Assembly (NCBI RefSeq): GCF_000295095.1
Contig: NZ_JH806633.1
Coordinates: 124,001 to 188,000, forward strand
Length of the DNA: 64,000 bases
Source: Actinomyces timonensis DSM 23838
GTDB lineage: Bacteria; Actinomycetota; Actinomycetes; Actinomycetales; Actinomycetaceae
Direction: 5' to 3'
Shown: positions 26,009 to 33,827 of the stretch, piece by piece
How positions within the stretch are numbered: the first letter of the stretch is position 1
How the letters are laid out: each line of letters begins with the position of its first letter
Notes under the pieces: generated by a model
The model's database searches: none
What the model was told of the DNA's origin: nothing
Seen by the model: only the letters and a program-made list of their open reading frames with translations
Translations under genes and position numbers: made by a program

Positions 26009-26358
26009 GTACCGTTCCCCTTAGGTGGTCAAAGAACTCGGGCGTCATTTGATAGACACGACTCGAGGCTATCCATGCAGCACCGCATGATGACAGTCCG
26101 AGTGGTTATACAACAAGTGGTATCGAAGTAGTGGGCATTGTTGTCGTGATGCTACAAATGTGGTCACCTACTTGTGTCGCGTTTCGCAAGTTTGGTGTCG
26201 GCTGGCGGTACAAGTTGTTAGACGACTTTTGCAAAGCCTTGCGAGCGGATTGTTTCTCGTGCTTGATTCATGTCATCGCCTACTGCGTAGTAGGCGGTAC
26301 ATTGCCGCCGCGGTTGACAAGAACTGGGCGGTGCCCGCTTCAACAGAGAGGGACGATC

Positions 26359-26757
26359 ATGGCAGCCGACCGAGAGACATCCACCTTCGTCACCAAACGT
26401 CTTTCGCAGTCCGACATTCGCAGCGTTTTGCGAGGGCCTCTATCCAACGCGAGCATCGACTCGCTGGGATATGACGCGTTGGCAGAGCCGGACGATATTG
26501 GAATTTATGCAGAGCAGAAGATGGGCTTTCGGACCTTTGGGGGAGTGCAGATCTCCGTCAATGCTGACCCAGAGGAGAATGCAAATGTCATCAACGTCAC
26601 GGCGGTGTGGCATCGTGTTGCCGAAGTTCTCCTCGCCACTGCCTTTAAGCAGAACATCGGTACCCAGATCTCTAAAGGGGCTAGCCTAAAACTGAAAAGC
26701 AGCGTCGAAGATGCTCTTAGAGAGGCTGACCCGAACCTGCGTGAGGTTGCATTCTGA
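26359..26757 (+). CDS. Hypothetical protein
   Basis: This 132-residue soluble protein starts at ATG 26359 with AGAGAGGGACGATC upstream; a 208-residue frame starting at 26131 is not supported. It has an alpha/beta pattern, and the middle segment QISVNADPEENANVINVTAV suggests beta strands. I recognise no motif. It is transcribed away from the T7SS-like operon, with ~350 bp between starts, and ends before a strong hairpin and the IS1380-type element. Confidence 0.6.
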   Translation: MAADRETSTFVTKRLSQSDIRSVLRGPLSNASIDSLGYDALAEPDDIGIYAEQKMGFRTFGGVQISVNADPEENANVINVTAVWHRVAEVLLATAFKQNIGTQISKGASLKLKSSVEDALREADPNLREVAF

Positions 26758-26776
26758 CCAGAATCGCCATCGATGT

Positions 26777-26819
26777 CGTTGCGGGGTGTCATACCGCTGC
26801 GGTATGACACCCCACAACG
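26777..26819. terminator. Strong hairpin at IS border
   Basis: GGGGTGTCATACC (26783-26795) pairs exactly with GGTATGACACCCC (26801-26813). After one mismatch the stem continues with CGTTG (26777-26781) and CAACG (26815-26819). It lies 20 bases after the stop at 26757 and probably ends that transcript. No T-run follows, so it may act in both directions. Confidence 0.6.
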
Positions 26820-26873
26820 GTGTTGAATTGCATTATGCCGACGCAGCCGCCGTCAACTATCTCGCCGAATATG

Positions 26874-28569
26874 CTCTAGCCTCGAGTTTTCATCGTCGGG
26901 GTGTTGAAGATGGGGTGAAGGTGTCGCTTCGCCTGGAATAATGCGGGTTGCTGAGATCCGAGAACTCCAGAGGAAGGACACCTTCGCGGTGAAGAATAGC
27001 GGGTTGTATTCGGTTGTGGGTGTGGAGTGCGGGGGGTGTTCCTGCGGTGGGGCTGGCCGGGGCGAGGCTGCTGACCGAGACGAGCAGGGTCACGGGCCTG
27101 GGCGACGAGCTCTCGCAGGTCCTGTCTGCGTGGCGGCGGTCGTGGGCGGTGCACGACCCGGGCAAGATCATCTTGGATCTGGCGGTGTGCGTGGCCCTGG
27201 GAGGTCGGTGCCTGTCTGACCTTTCGCTGCTGCGGTGCGACAAGGAGGTCTTCGGGCCTGTTGGCTCTGACCCGACGGTCTCGCGACTTGTGGGGGCCCT
27301 GGCCGACCACGTCGAGGCTGTCGAGGCCGCCGTCAACCGGGCCCGCAGGACAGTGAGGCAGCGGGTGTGGGACCTGGCCGGCGAGCACTGACCAACGGCT
27401 GGAATCAGTGCTGAGCGTCCGTTGGTGATCGACGTCGACGCCACCCTGGTGGGCGTCCACTCAGACAAAGAGGGGGCGGCCCCGACCTTCAAGAAGGGGT
27501 TCGGCTACCACCCCCTTGACCGCATGGTTCGACCACGGCCCCGGCCAGGGGGCCGGTGAGCGCGCGGCGATCATGCTGCGTTTTGGAAACGCGGGATCAA
27601 ACACTGGCGCCGACCACATCGAGATCATCCGCCGGGCACTGGACCAGGCCGGGCTCGGCCCCAGCCCCGGTAGAAAGGTGCTGGTGCGCATCGACGGGGC
27701 CGGAGGCACGAAGGAGACCACCTGAGTTCCTGGCCCGTCGGCGGGTGTCCTACAGCGCGGGGTTCACGCTTCCCGAGCACACGCCGCAGATCCACGGGCA
27801 CCATCCCCTGAGACTGCCTGGGCCCCGGCCTACAACGCTGACGGCCAGCCCAGACAGGGTGCGGACGTCGCTGAGACCCGCCGACCTGCTGGACCTGACC
27901 GCTTGGCCCAAGGGGATGCGGGTCATCATGCGCCGAGAGCGGCCCCACCAGGGAGCCCAGCTGCGCTTCGAGGACGTGGGCGGCTACCGGCTGACCGCCT
28001 TCGCCACCAGCACGAGGGTGGGTCAGCTCGCCGATCTCGAGGTGCGCCACCGGCTGCGGGCCCGCTGCCAGGACCGTATCCGCTGCGCCAAGGACACCGG
28101 GCTTGACCGCTTTCCCTTGCAGGGGTTTGCGGCCAACCGGGTCTGGTGCCTGATCGTGGCCTTGGCCTGTGACCTGCTGGCCTTCTCCCAGCTGCTCGCC
28201 ATGGCCGACGCTCCCGCCCGCGCCTGGGAGCCCAGGACGATCCGCCTGCGGCTGATGAGCATCCCCGCTGTCATCGCCCACCACGCCCGCCGCACCGTCC
28301 TGCGCTACAAGGCCCGCCACCCCTGGACCAGCCTTCTGCTTGACGGCCTCGGGCACCTCCAGGCCCTACCGGCTCCGTAGACACACGGCTCCTGCCTCCT
28401 GTCCACCACGATCCTGAAGGAAGAACCCTCTGGCCCCCCGAAAGGCCCGACCACCGCGAGACCACACGCGGCAAGCCGTCACACCCAACCGGCATAATCC
28501 CAGCCACGACACCGGCAACGACGCCACCCACACCCCACTCAACCAACCAATGAAAGATCGAGGCTAGAG
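26874..28569 (+). mobile_element. Degenerate IS1380-family insertion sequence
   Basis: Terminal inverted repeats are visible: CTCTAGCCTCGAGTTTTCAT at 26874-26893 matches the reverse complement of 28550-28569 with two differences. The interior encodes an IS1380-type transposase broken by frameshifts. Length, ~1.7 kb, suits the family. I see no clear target duplication. GC (~66%) is higher than that of its surroundings, so it was added to the element from a GC-rich host. Confidence 0.8.
26999..28380 (+). pseudogene. IS1380-family transposase, frameshifted
   Basis: Consecutive blocks in different frames together match an IS1380 DDE transposase: LSAWRRSWAVHDPGKIILDL and GSDPTVSRLVGAL (27014-27391), then VIDVDATLVGVHSDKEGAAP (~27423-27500, with the first catalytic Asp), then FGNAGSNTGADHIEIIRRAL and VRIDGAGGTKE (to 27725), then MRVIMRRERPHQGAQLRFED and ARCQDRIRCAKDTGLDRFP (27556-frame, to 28380). 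At least three frame changes are needed to join them, so the enzyme is inactive and the copy is probably immobile. Confidence 0.85.
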
Positions 28570-28621
28570 AACAAACAACCGCCCATCGACTTTTGCAGGC
28601 TCAGACAGTAAGCCAGATTAT

Positions 28622-28924
28622 TCATTGGCCGTCTGCATCATCGTCCTGTTCTTGCTCTCCTGCATCAACGGCTTTACGTAGCTCAGCCCGAGCAGTCTTC
28701 TGTGACTCAACGTTCACTTGCTTCTTTCGCTGATAGAACTTGTACGCAACTCCAACAATACCCACGCCGATCGCAGTGAAAACTACGCCCTGCATGCGCA
28801 ACCCCATCGCCGCTCGTGATACGGCAGCTGACTCGAGATTGGCGATCAACTTCTCCACACCACCAGCTGCCTTTGCCGCATTCGTCAACTGCCCGTATGC
28901 GCCAAGATTATCGATCCCTGCCAT
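28622..28924 (-). CDS. Small single-span membrane protein
   Basis: This is a 100-residue protein from ATG 28924 (MAGIDNLGAYGQLTNAAKAA), chosen because GGAG lies 8 bases upstream; the ATG at 28930 is too close. One hydrophobic span (MQGVVFTAIGVGIVGVAYKF, ~45-64) is followed by a basic then acidic coiled-coil tail. No family is recognised. It stands between the IS and the lipoprotein/membrane operon, and may once have been closer to the T7SS-like operon before the IS inserted. The gap 28925-29289 upstream holds no credible gene. Confidence 0.5.
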   Translation of the reverse strand: MAGIDNLGAYGQLTNAAKAAGGVEKLIANLESAAVSRAAMGLRMQGVVFTAIGVGIVGVAYKFYQRKKQVNVESQKTARAELRKAVDAGEQEQDDDADGQ

Positions 28925-29289
28925 TCCCATGCTCCGTTCGATCCTGTGGGCTTTGATTATAGACCACACAGGGAGCCTGTTCACAATCGAGAGTATGGCA
29001 GGAACTGGCCTTACAATCTCACGTGGCTGCTCAGTGCCGTCCTGCCAGTGGAAGACGTCGTGCCAGTCCCCACTAGTACCTTCCGGCGCAGCCAAGCTCA
29101 AGGCATAGAGGCCAGTGATGTAGTGCCCTGGCGTCGCGAGAGGAATCTCGACCTGCCGGGGGAGAGAGGCAAGGTATTTATCCTCGAGAGTAGGTGGATG
29201 GCATGGTGAATACCTACTATATTGGTCTCAGTTTGTAAATTACCTTATACTTGATGAGTGAGCTATTTAGTCAGTCGGCGATAGGGTGA

Positions 29290-29829
29290 CTAGTGATAGT
29301 CATTCCAATCTACATCACAAAGCCAATGTTTTGTGGCATTATGAAAGGCTGCTTCGTCGCCGTATGGATGCTCCGGCGTGGATATAAAAAAGTATTCCTT
29401 TAGTTTCTCTTGAACAAAGTTAGAAACAGCATCATAATTGAGCGTGTCCATAATCAGTGGTTCTACATCACCATCTCCGAAATACATTGTTCCGCAGGGG
29501 TCGTCAATGAATGATGGAGAACACACAACGATTGCGTAGCGACCAGGTTCTAGAGGGTGGGGAGCAGTTATTCCGGCACCTTTTAGTTGAACAAGGTCGA
29601 CTCCAAGTTCAATACACCAAGGGCATCTATTGTTAGCGCCAAAAGTAATGGTGTCAGACGTCAATTTATTTCTACATATTGTTCCGCCGGAGTCTAGCGT
29701 CCAATCGATGCCTACATGCCGACAATCGTCGCTTAATTTCAGTAACGTGTAGTGAGATTTCATAGATTTAACAGTAGCATAGTGCTGGCTGATTATCAAC
29801 GACTTAACCAGCTGATGTTCAAGAGTCAT
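29290..29829 (-). CDS. Putative immunity protein, unknown family
   Basis: This 179-residue soluble protein starts at ATG 29829 (a TTG at 29877 would add 16 residues and overlap the previous gene more). It is AT-rich (~42% GC), with a mixed alpha/beta pattern, four or five Cys (NNRCPWCIEL in the middle) and many aromatic residues near the end. It overlaps the 3' end of the toxin-like gene by 11 bp, the arrangement of effector-immunity pairs. I do not recognise the family. Confidence 0.5.
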   Translation of the reverse strand: MTLEHQLVKSLIISQHYATVKSMKSHYTLLKLSDDCRHVGIDWTLDSGGTICRNKLTSDTITFGANNRCPWCIELGVDLVQLKGAGITAPHPLEPGRYAIVVCSPSFIDDPCGTMYFGDGDVEPLIMDTLNYDAVSNFVQEKLKEYFFISTPEHPYGDEAAFHNATKHWLCDVDWNDYH

Positions 29830-30265
29830 TTTTGAAAGTTTCGCTGCCTCGAGGGTCGACGCCGTTAATGTTATCAATTATTTCAAGATGACCATTGTAG
29901 AATTTGTTTCCTTTCTTCCAGTCTTGACCTCTTCTGCTTTTAGGAAACTTCCACCACGCTTCAAAGTTCATTATATTCTTTCCTTCGAGTACCCCAGAGT
30001 CCTTCACGCGAGGGCCTCTCACCGAATGCTCTGTTCTATCCGGCTGTTTAGCAACCGTATGTCTTTCTGTTGTTAAATAAATGTTGGGGCCGAGGAATGC
30101 TTGCTTCGCTTTCTTTGCGATAGACATAGTCGTAGACCCAAGGCTAGCGGTAGAGGGCTCCGGAAGTTTTCCTGCTTTCGCTAACGCAATATGCGACGAA
30201 AGCATTTTATTTAATGATCGTGCCGAACGATGAATTGATGGCCCTTTACCGAGTGGGGATGGCAT
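29819..30265 (-). CDS. Small basic toxin-like protein
   Basis: This 148-residue, basic, soluble protein has no signal peptide. It has a helical N-terminal ~55 residues and a C-terminal part (~60-148) rich in Lys, Arg, Asn, Trp and His: NFEAWWKFPKSRRGQDWKKG followed by NGHLEIIDNINGVDPRGSET. This looks like a stand-alone C-terminal toxin cartridge, but I recognise no catalytic signature. It begins 5 bp after the upstream membrane protein gene and overlaps a putative immunity gene. Nuclease activity would be a guess. Confidence 0.5.
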   Translation of the reverse strand: MPSPLGKGPSIHRSARSLNKMLSSHIALAKAGKLPEPSTASLGSTTMSIAKKAKQAFLGPNIYLTTERHTVAKQPDRTEHSVRGPRVKDSGVLEGKNIMNFEAWWKFPKSRRGQDWKKGNKFYNGHLEIIDNINGVDPRGSETFKNDS

Positions 30266-30270
30266 GCGTA

Positions 30271-31260
30271 TCAGGCTCCGTCATTATCGTTCGTGATTGG
30301 GAATCCTTGGCTGTCGTGGAATACTTTCAGAGATGCTCTCTCCGTGTTGTAGCGAGCAGCCATGATGTCTCGGAATTTACTCACCTTAAGTCGACGTTGT
30401 TCGAGACGTTCTTCGAGCTTTCGCCGTTGGTGATACAGAAGACTGTCGATAGGGCCGGGCTTTCGTAGTCGAACTTCGGTCGGATCAAACATGATAGCCT
30501 CTGCCCCCACCGCGACAAACGGAACAAGCATCTGGAGGAGTAACGGCCCAATCTTTGTGAATTCAAGCGGCCACCAGCGGAAATCTACGCTTTGAGCGCG
30601 AACAAGCAGAGCTACAAGATTCAGAATTCCAAACAGTACGCCGACGAACCAGTAGAGGTGTAAGCTATTTGCGCCAACTATAAGTTCTTGCCCCTTTTCC
30701 TTCAGTTCACGTTTTAGTTCTCGCTGCGCTCTTATGTAGTCTGACTGACGAAGTAGATGAGCAAGAGCGACGCCAATAGCGAATACCATGAGCCCCATGA
30801 CTCCTCCAGTCCAAAACCCGGAAGACATGCCAAGAACACCAGACTCATCATACTGATCTTCATTTAAGGCGATGGCCATTGCTGTGGCAAATAGATAAAA
30901 GTCTACCGCTCCGAAAACTATCCAGGAAACAAATCGTACTACAAAAGGGGCATCAACCAGTACGAATTTAGATCGGATTCCAGATTCTCGCCAGGCTTGT
31001 GCCAGGTTTTGTTTGTCTATAGTGGTGGAGTTCTCCTCCTGTCGACGTTGATCTCTTCTGTCGATACGTTGATCTACGCGTCGAATACGTGCTTCGATGT
31101 GACCAACGTATTGTTCGGCCCGTTGCTCGGTTTCTGCCAGTTCTACTTGCTCGATTCCGTCTAGGATTTTCTGGTGTCCTGCACGATCGACAAGCACGTC
31201 CAGATCTCCGATGGTAACAATCTGAGCTGCTGTGGCACCTAGCCTGGTTCCCTTTGCCAT
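30271..31260 (-). CDS. Polytopic membrane protein with coiled-coil ends
   Basis: This 329-residue protein has a charged, helical N-terminus (~1-95, with a long RIDRRDQRRQEE stretch), four hydrophobic spans (~103-128, 145-168, 200-222, 233-255) and a basic coiled-coil C-terminus (~270-315). ATG 31260 is preceded by GGGAAGAAT. It is part of the minus-strand operon that begins at 33312. The layout (cytoplasmic coiled coils at both ends of a membrane core) suits a scaffold of an envelope machine. It does not show the MotA/TolQ/ExbB pattern. No family is recognised. Confidence 0.65.
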   Translation of the reverse strand: MAKGTRLGATAAQIVTIGDLDVLVDRAGHQKILDGIEQVELAETEQRAEQYVGHIEARIRRVDQRIDRRDQRRQEENSTTIDKQNLAQAWRESGIRSKFVLVDAPFVVRFVSWIVFGAVDFYLFATAMAIALNEDQYDESGVLGMSSGFWTGGVMGLMVFAIGVALAHLLRQSDYIRAQRELKRELKEKGQELIVGANSLHLYWFVGVLFGILNLVALLVRAQSVDFRWWPLEFTKIGPLLLQMLVPFVAVGAEAIMFDPTEVRLRKPGPIDSLLYHQRRKLEERLEQRRLKVSKFRDIMAARYNTERASLKVFHDSQGFPITNDNDGA

Positions 31261-31275
31261 TATTCTTCCCTAAGT

Positions 31276-31770
31276 TCAATCGAGCGGACGCGTCCATGTT
31301 CCGCATAGATAGCAGATCGTTGCGGAAACTAAGCCGAGAATAGCAATTGCGGCGATAGTCTTGGTAGTATCTTGGGTGTACGCGATTGTCAAAAACGTTC
31401 CCAACAGCATCGCCATTGAGGCAAGTACTCCACGTCTTGCTGCTCGCATGCGGGCAAATGTGACATGCTGGGGCGGAATCATGCTTAGTGTCTCAATTGG
31501 TGGCCTATTTGCGAGACGTGCTTTGTATCCAGCTCTTGATCGAGCGTCCCGAAGGCGAAAAGCATTCCCCATCAAGAATGCGCTACCGCAAGCGAATAGA
31601 TCGGACGTTGCGCATAGCATGCTTGGGATCTGGTCGTGAATAATCCAGGCCGGCAAGGCGGCCGCCAGAAGGGCGACTGCGCCCGCAATTGCCGACAGAA
31701 TCGGTGTCGAAAGCCGCAAGGATCTAATCTCGGCGGCAGCTTCATTTGGTTGCAGCGTTTCAGTGTTCAT
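31276..31770 (-). CDS. Small polytopic membrane protein
   Basis: This 164-residue protein has four predicted spans: ~24-44, 50-70, 114-133 and 138-157. A basic cytoplasmic loop lies between the second and third (RDARSRAGYKARLANRPP). It starts at the last base of the upstream lipoprotein gene (1-bp overlap), so translation is coupled. No catalytic or transport motif is seen. It is probably a partner of the 329-residue membrane protein 15 bp downstream. Confidence 0.65.
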   Translation of the reverse strand: MNTETLQPNEAAAEIRSLRLSTPILSAIAGAVALLAAALPAWIIHDQIPSMLCATSDLFACGSAFLMGNAFRLRDARSRAGYKARLANRPPIETLSMIPPQHVTFARMRAARRGVLASMAMLLGTFLTIAYTQDTTKTIAAIAILGLVSATICYLCGTWTRPLD

Positions 31771-32573
31771 TACTCCTCCTTCTGGGCAACAACACAGTGC
31801 TTAGATAGCTGGGCGCAGAACTCGGCAGCTAGTTGCGTACTGAACGTTGTGACGGCGGGATTGCTTACGTTGCCAGCTCCCAGGACGGTCATGTTTGTTT
31901 CACCGAATGAGGGGAGCAGTTGTTGATCAGCGCATCGTTGGACGATCTCTTTCGCAAGTTCTGACGAAGCGGGCGCTGCATCGGCAATGTCGAGACAATC
32001 AGTGCCATTGGAAAGAAAGTTGCTCCACAGGATAATGTTGACATCGGCACTGCCTTGCGATTTCACCCTGTCCTTCGTCCAGGTCAACAGGCTGCGGAAG
32101 TCACCTCGTTGGTTATTATCAAGGCTCAGCGACTTCATCGTAGTGGTGATGTCTTTCTTGACTTCGCCGAGGTAGTCACGTTTCTTTCGCTCCATAGCTA
32201 CTTGGTTGTTGTGCTTGGGGATGTAGGTGAACGAACGATGAGCGCCATCCATGCATGTCAACTCCGTGACGCTATTACCATCGCCGGTATAGATCGCGCC
32301 GATCAAGGTGACCTCGGTTTTGTTTGCCAGTTGGCGTGCGACTTCGCTGTATACCTCGTCTGTTGCCCGTTGGATGGTGGAGGGTTCATTGTTGGGCAAG
32401 TCGATAAGAGCTACTATGGTTGCGCTCTGCGCGTTGGTAGATGTGGGTGCGTCGGACGAGTTAACGCCAAGTTGACTACAATCTGCGCTTTGCTGCTCGC
32501 AGGCAGCAATAGGGGCGCAGCATGCAAAGCTAAATGTAGCGGCTACTAAGAGGGAGAGTGGGCTTCTTTTCAT
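31770..32573 (-). CDS. Putative lipoprotein, possible VWA-like fold
   Basis: In this 267-residue protein an N-terminal signal with a hydrophobic core ends in PIAAC (~21-25), a usable lipobox. The exported part has alternating beta and alpha segments: ATIVALIDLPNNEP (~51-64), EVTLIGAIYTGDG (~87-99), ADVNIILWSNFLSNG (~176-190) and NMTVLGAGNVSNP (~227-239). The order resembles a von Willebrand A fold, but the metal-site DxSxS is replaced by DLPNN. It lies 8 bp after an OmpA-domain lipoprotein gene. Both may form a cell-surface complex. Confidence 0.6.
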   Translation of the reverse strand: MKRSPLSLLVAATFSFACCAPIAACEQQSADCSQLGVNSSDAPTSTNAQSATIVALIDLPNNEPSTIQRATDEVYSEVARQLANKTEVTLIGAIYTGDGNSVTELTCMDGAHRSFTYIPKHNNQVAMERKKRDYLGEVKKDITTTMKSLSLDNNQRGDFRSLLTWTKDRVKSQGSADVNIILWSNFLSNGTDCLDIADAAPASSELAKEIVQRCADQQLLPSFGETNMTVLGAGNVSNPAVTTFSTQLAAEFCAQLSKHCVVAQKEE

Positions 32574-32581
32574 GGTTTCTC

Positions 32582-33136
32582 CTACCGTGCCGGACAGCTG
32601 GATGGTTTGCTCTTGGCGATCAGTGCATCAACGCGCCGGAAGGACTGATCGTCTTGCTGCGGCGCAGCTCCGGTATCGCCGACGCCACACGTATTAATTG
32701 CGGTTTCTGCAATCCCGCGCTCGATCAAGGCCTGCTTGATGCTATTGGCGCGATGTTCACTCAGCACTTGGTTGCTGGCGTGGTCGCCCTGTCCGTCAGC
32801 ATGACCGACAAGCTGTACGTAGGCACTCTGTGATCGTACGGTTTTTGCTAGCTGGTCGACGATCGTCATCGCCTCCGCCGTTAATGTTGCTTTGCCGGTG
32901 TCAAACAGCGTATCGGAGTCCAACGTTGCTGTGCATGATCCATCGCCGTTTGGCACACACTGTAAATCAGGCAGTGTCGGTGCCTCGATAGGCATCGCTG
33001 GCCGAGCCCACGGAGAAGCAGGGCTAGTTGCGTGATTGCTGCACGCGCCTACGAAGAAGACCGCCAGAAGCGTGACGACTCGAAGTCGGGTATGCCATTG
33101 TAGACGGCGTATGTGTGGTGTTGTGTAATACCGCAT
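32582..33136 (-). CDS. OmpA-domain lipoprotein
   Basis: This 184-residue protein starts at ATG 33136 (a GTG at 33178 would give a longer n-region). The signal peptide ends in FFVGAC (lipobox Cys ~32). The OmpA C-terminal peptidoglycan-binding domain occupies ~75-175: LFDTGKATLTAEAM, VQLVGHADGQGDHASN and LSEHRANSIKQALI, closing with RRVDALI. The domain binds diaminopimelate-type peptidoglycan in other families. In an actinobacterium such a lipoprotein would tether a membrane complex to the wall. It belongs to the operon with the second lipoprotein and two polytopic proteins. Confidence 0.8.
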   Translation of the reverse strand: MRYYTTPHIRRLQWHTRLRVVTLLAVFFVGACSNHATSPASPWARPAMPIEAPTLPDLQCVPNGDGSCTATLDSDTLFDTGKATLTAEAMTIVDQLAKTVRSQSAYVQLVGHADGQGDHASNQVLSEHRANSIKQALIERGIAETAINTCGVGDTGAAPQQDDQSFRRVDALIAKSKPSSCPAR

Positions 33137-33180
33137 CGGTCGGGATTTCTTAAAGTTGTTTTTGTTTGCAAGTAACACGT

Positions 33181-33312
33181 TTAGCGCCAGGCGGCATGCT
33201 GGTTGTAGACCGGAGTGCCTATGTTGTTGATTAGTGTTAGCGGCCGCGTCGCATTATGTTGGCTGAACTTTTCGTAGTAGTCGACCACGGCGACAGTCTG
33301 CTCATATGCCAT
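33181..33312 (-). CDS. 43-residue small protein, first gene of the lipoprotein operon
   Basis: The reading frame from ATG 33312 to TAA at 33181-33183 gives 43 residues, starting MAYEQTVAVVDYYEKFSQHN and ending in YNQHAAWR. AAGGA lies nine bases before the ATG, a good ribosome-binding site. The stop is 2 bp from the GTG alternative start of the OmpA lipoprotein gene. It has no signal peptide or membrane span and is aromatic-rich. No family is recognised. Good RBS, tight spacing and protein-like composition support it as real. Confidence 0.5.
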   Translation of the reverse strand: MAYEQTVAVVDYYEKFSQHNATRPLTLINNIGTPVYNQHAAWR

Positions 33313-33827
33313 CTCGGGGGTTCCTTACTCGACGATTCGGGATTCGGAGAGGAAAGCGAAGCGAGCTCTAGACGCATCGTTGCGCACACGCACCGGTGCT
33401 GTCCTGGCTCGCATTCGCTTGACGGAACCGAGATTAGTGAGACCGTGGCGTAATCGACCAGTCTGAGTACTGAGACAGTGGTTTGCGGTGTGGTATTAAC
33501 GCGGTTTGTGGGATACGTGAACGTGAGCTGGTGTGTCCTGTGTGGAAGTCCCAGGCTGGGTGTCGTATCAACTGCAAGTTGTTAGACAAATGGTGGGAAG
33601 GTCTGGCGCAGTGCGGTCTCGTAAGTTTGATTCGTAGTCTTTATCGATTTGCTCGCAACGGTATGAGTCATGCATGTATGCGGGTGCTACGTGCGTGTTT
33701 GCTGGCTGCTGAGAGCTCGAGAACGCCTACAGCGTGTGTGTCGACTGGTGAGTCGTGGCTGAGCGGCGCTGAACGCCTCTGCTGGGGCTCGAGGGCTGTC
33801 TGGGTGTGTCAATCGCTGATGCCAACG
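33313..33827. other. Gap without a clear gene
   Basis: This ~515-bp stretch lies between the lipoprotein operon and the sensor kinase gene. Plus-strand frames here have odd composition and no ribosome-binding site. On the minus strand a 29-codon frame ends just before the 43-residue gene (TAA overlapping its ribosome-binding site), but it has no start signal of its own. The region probably holds the promoter of the lipoprotein operon and the end of the kinase transcript. Confidence 0.5.

Noticed and set aside
30271-33136. Zorya-type defence system (OmpA protein plus membrane protein)
   Set aside because: The membrane proteins lack the MotA/TolQ pattern, the OmpA protein is a lipoprotein without the ZorB-type span, and no ZorC/ZorD-like genes follow.
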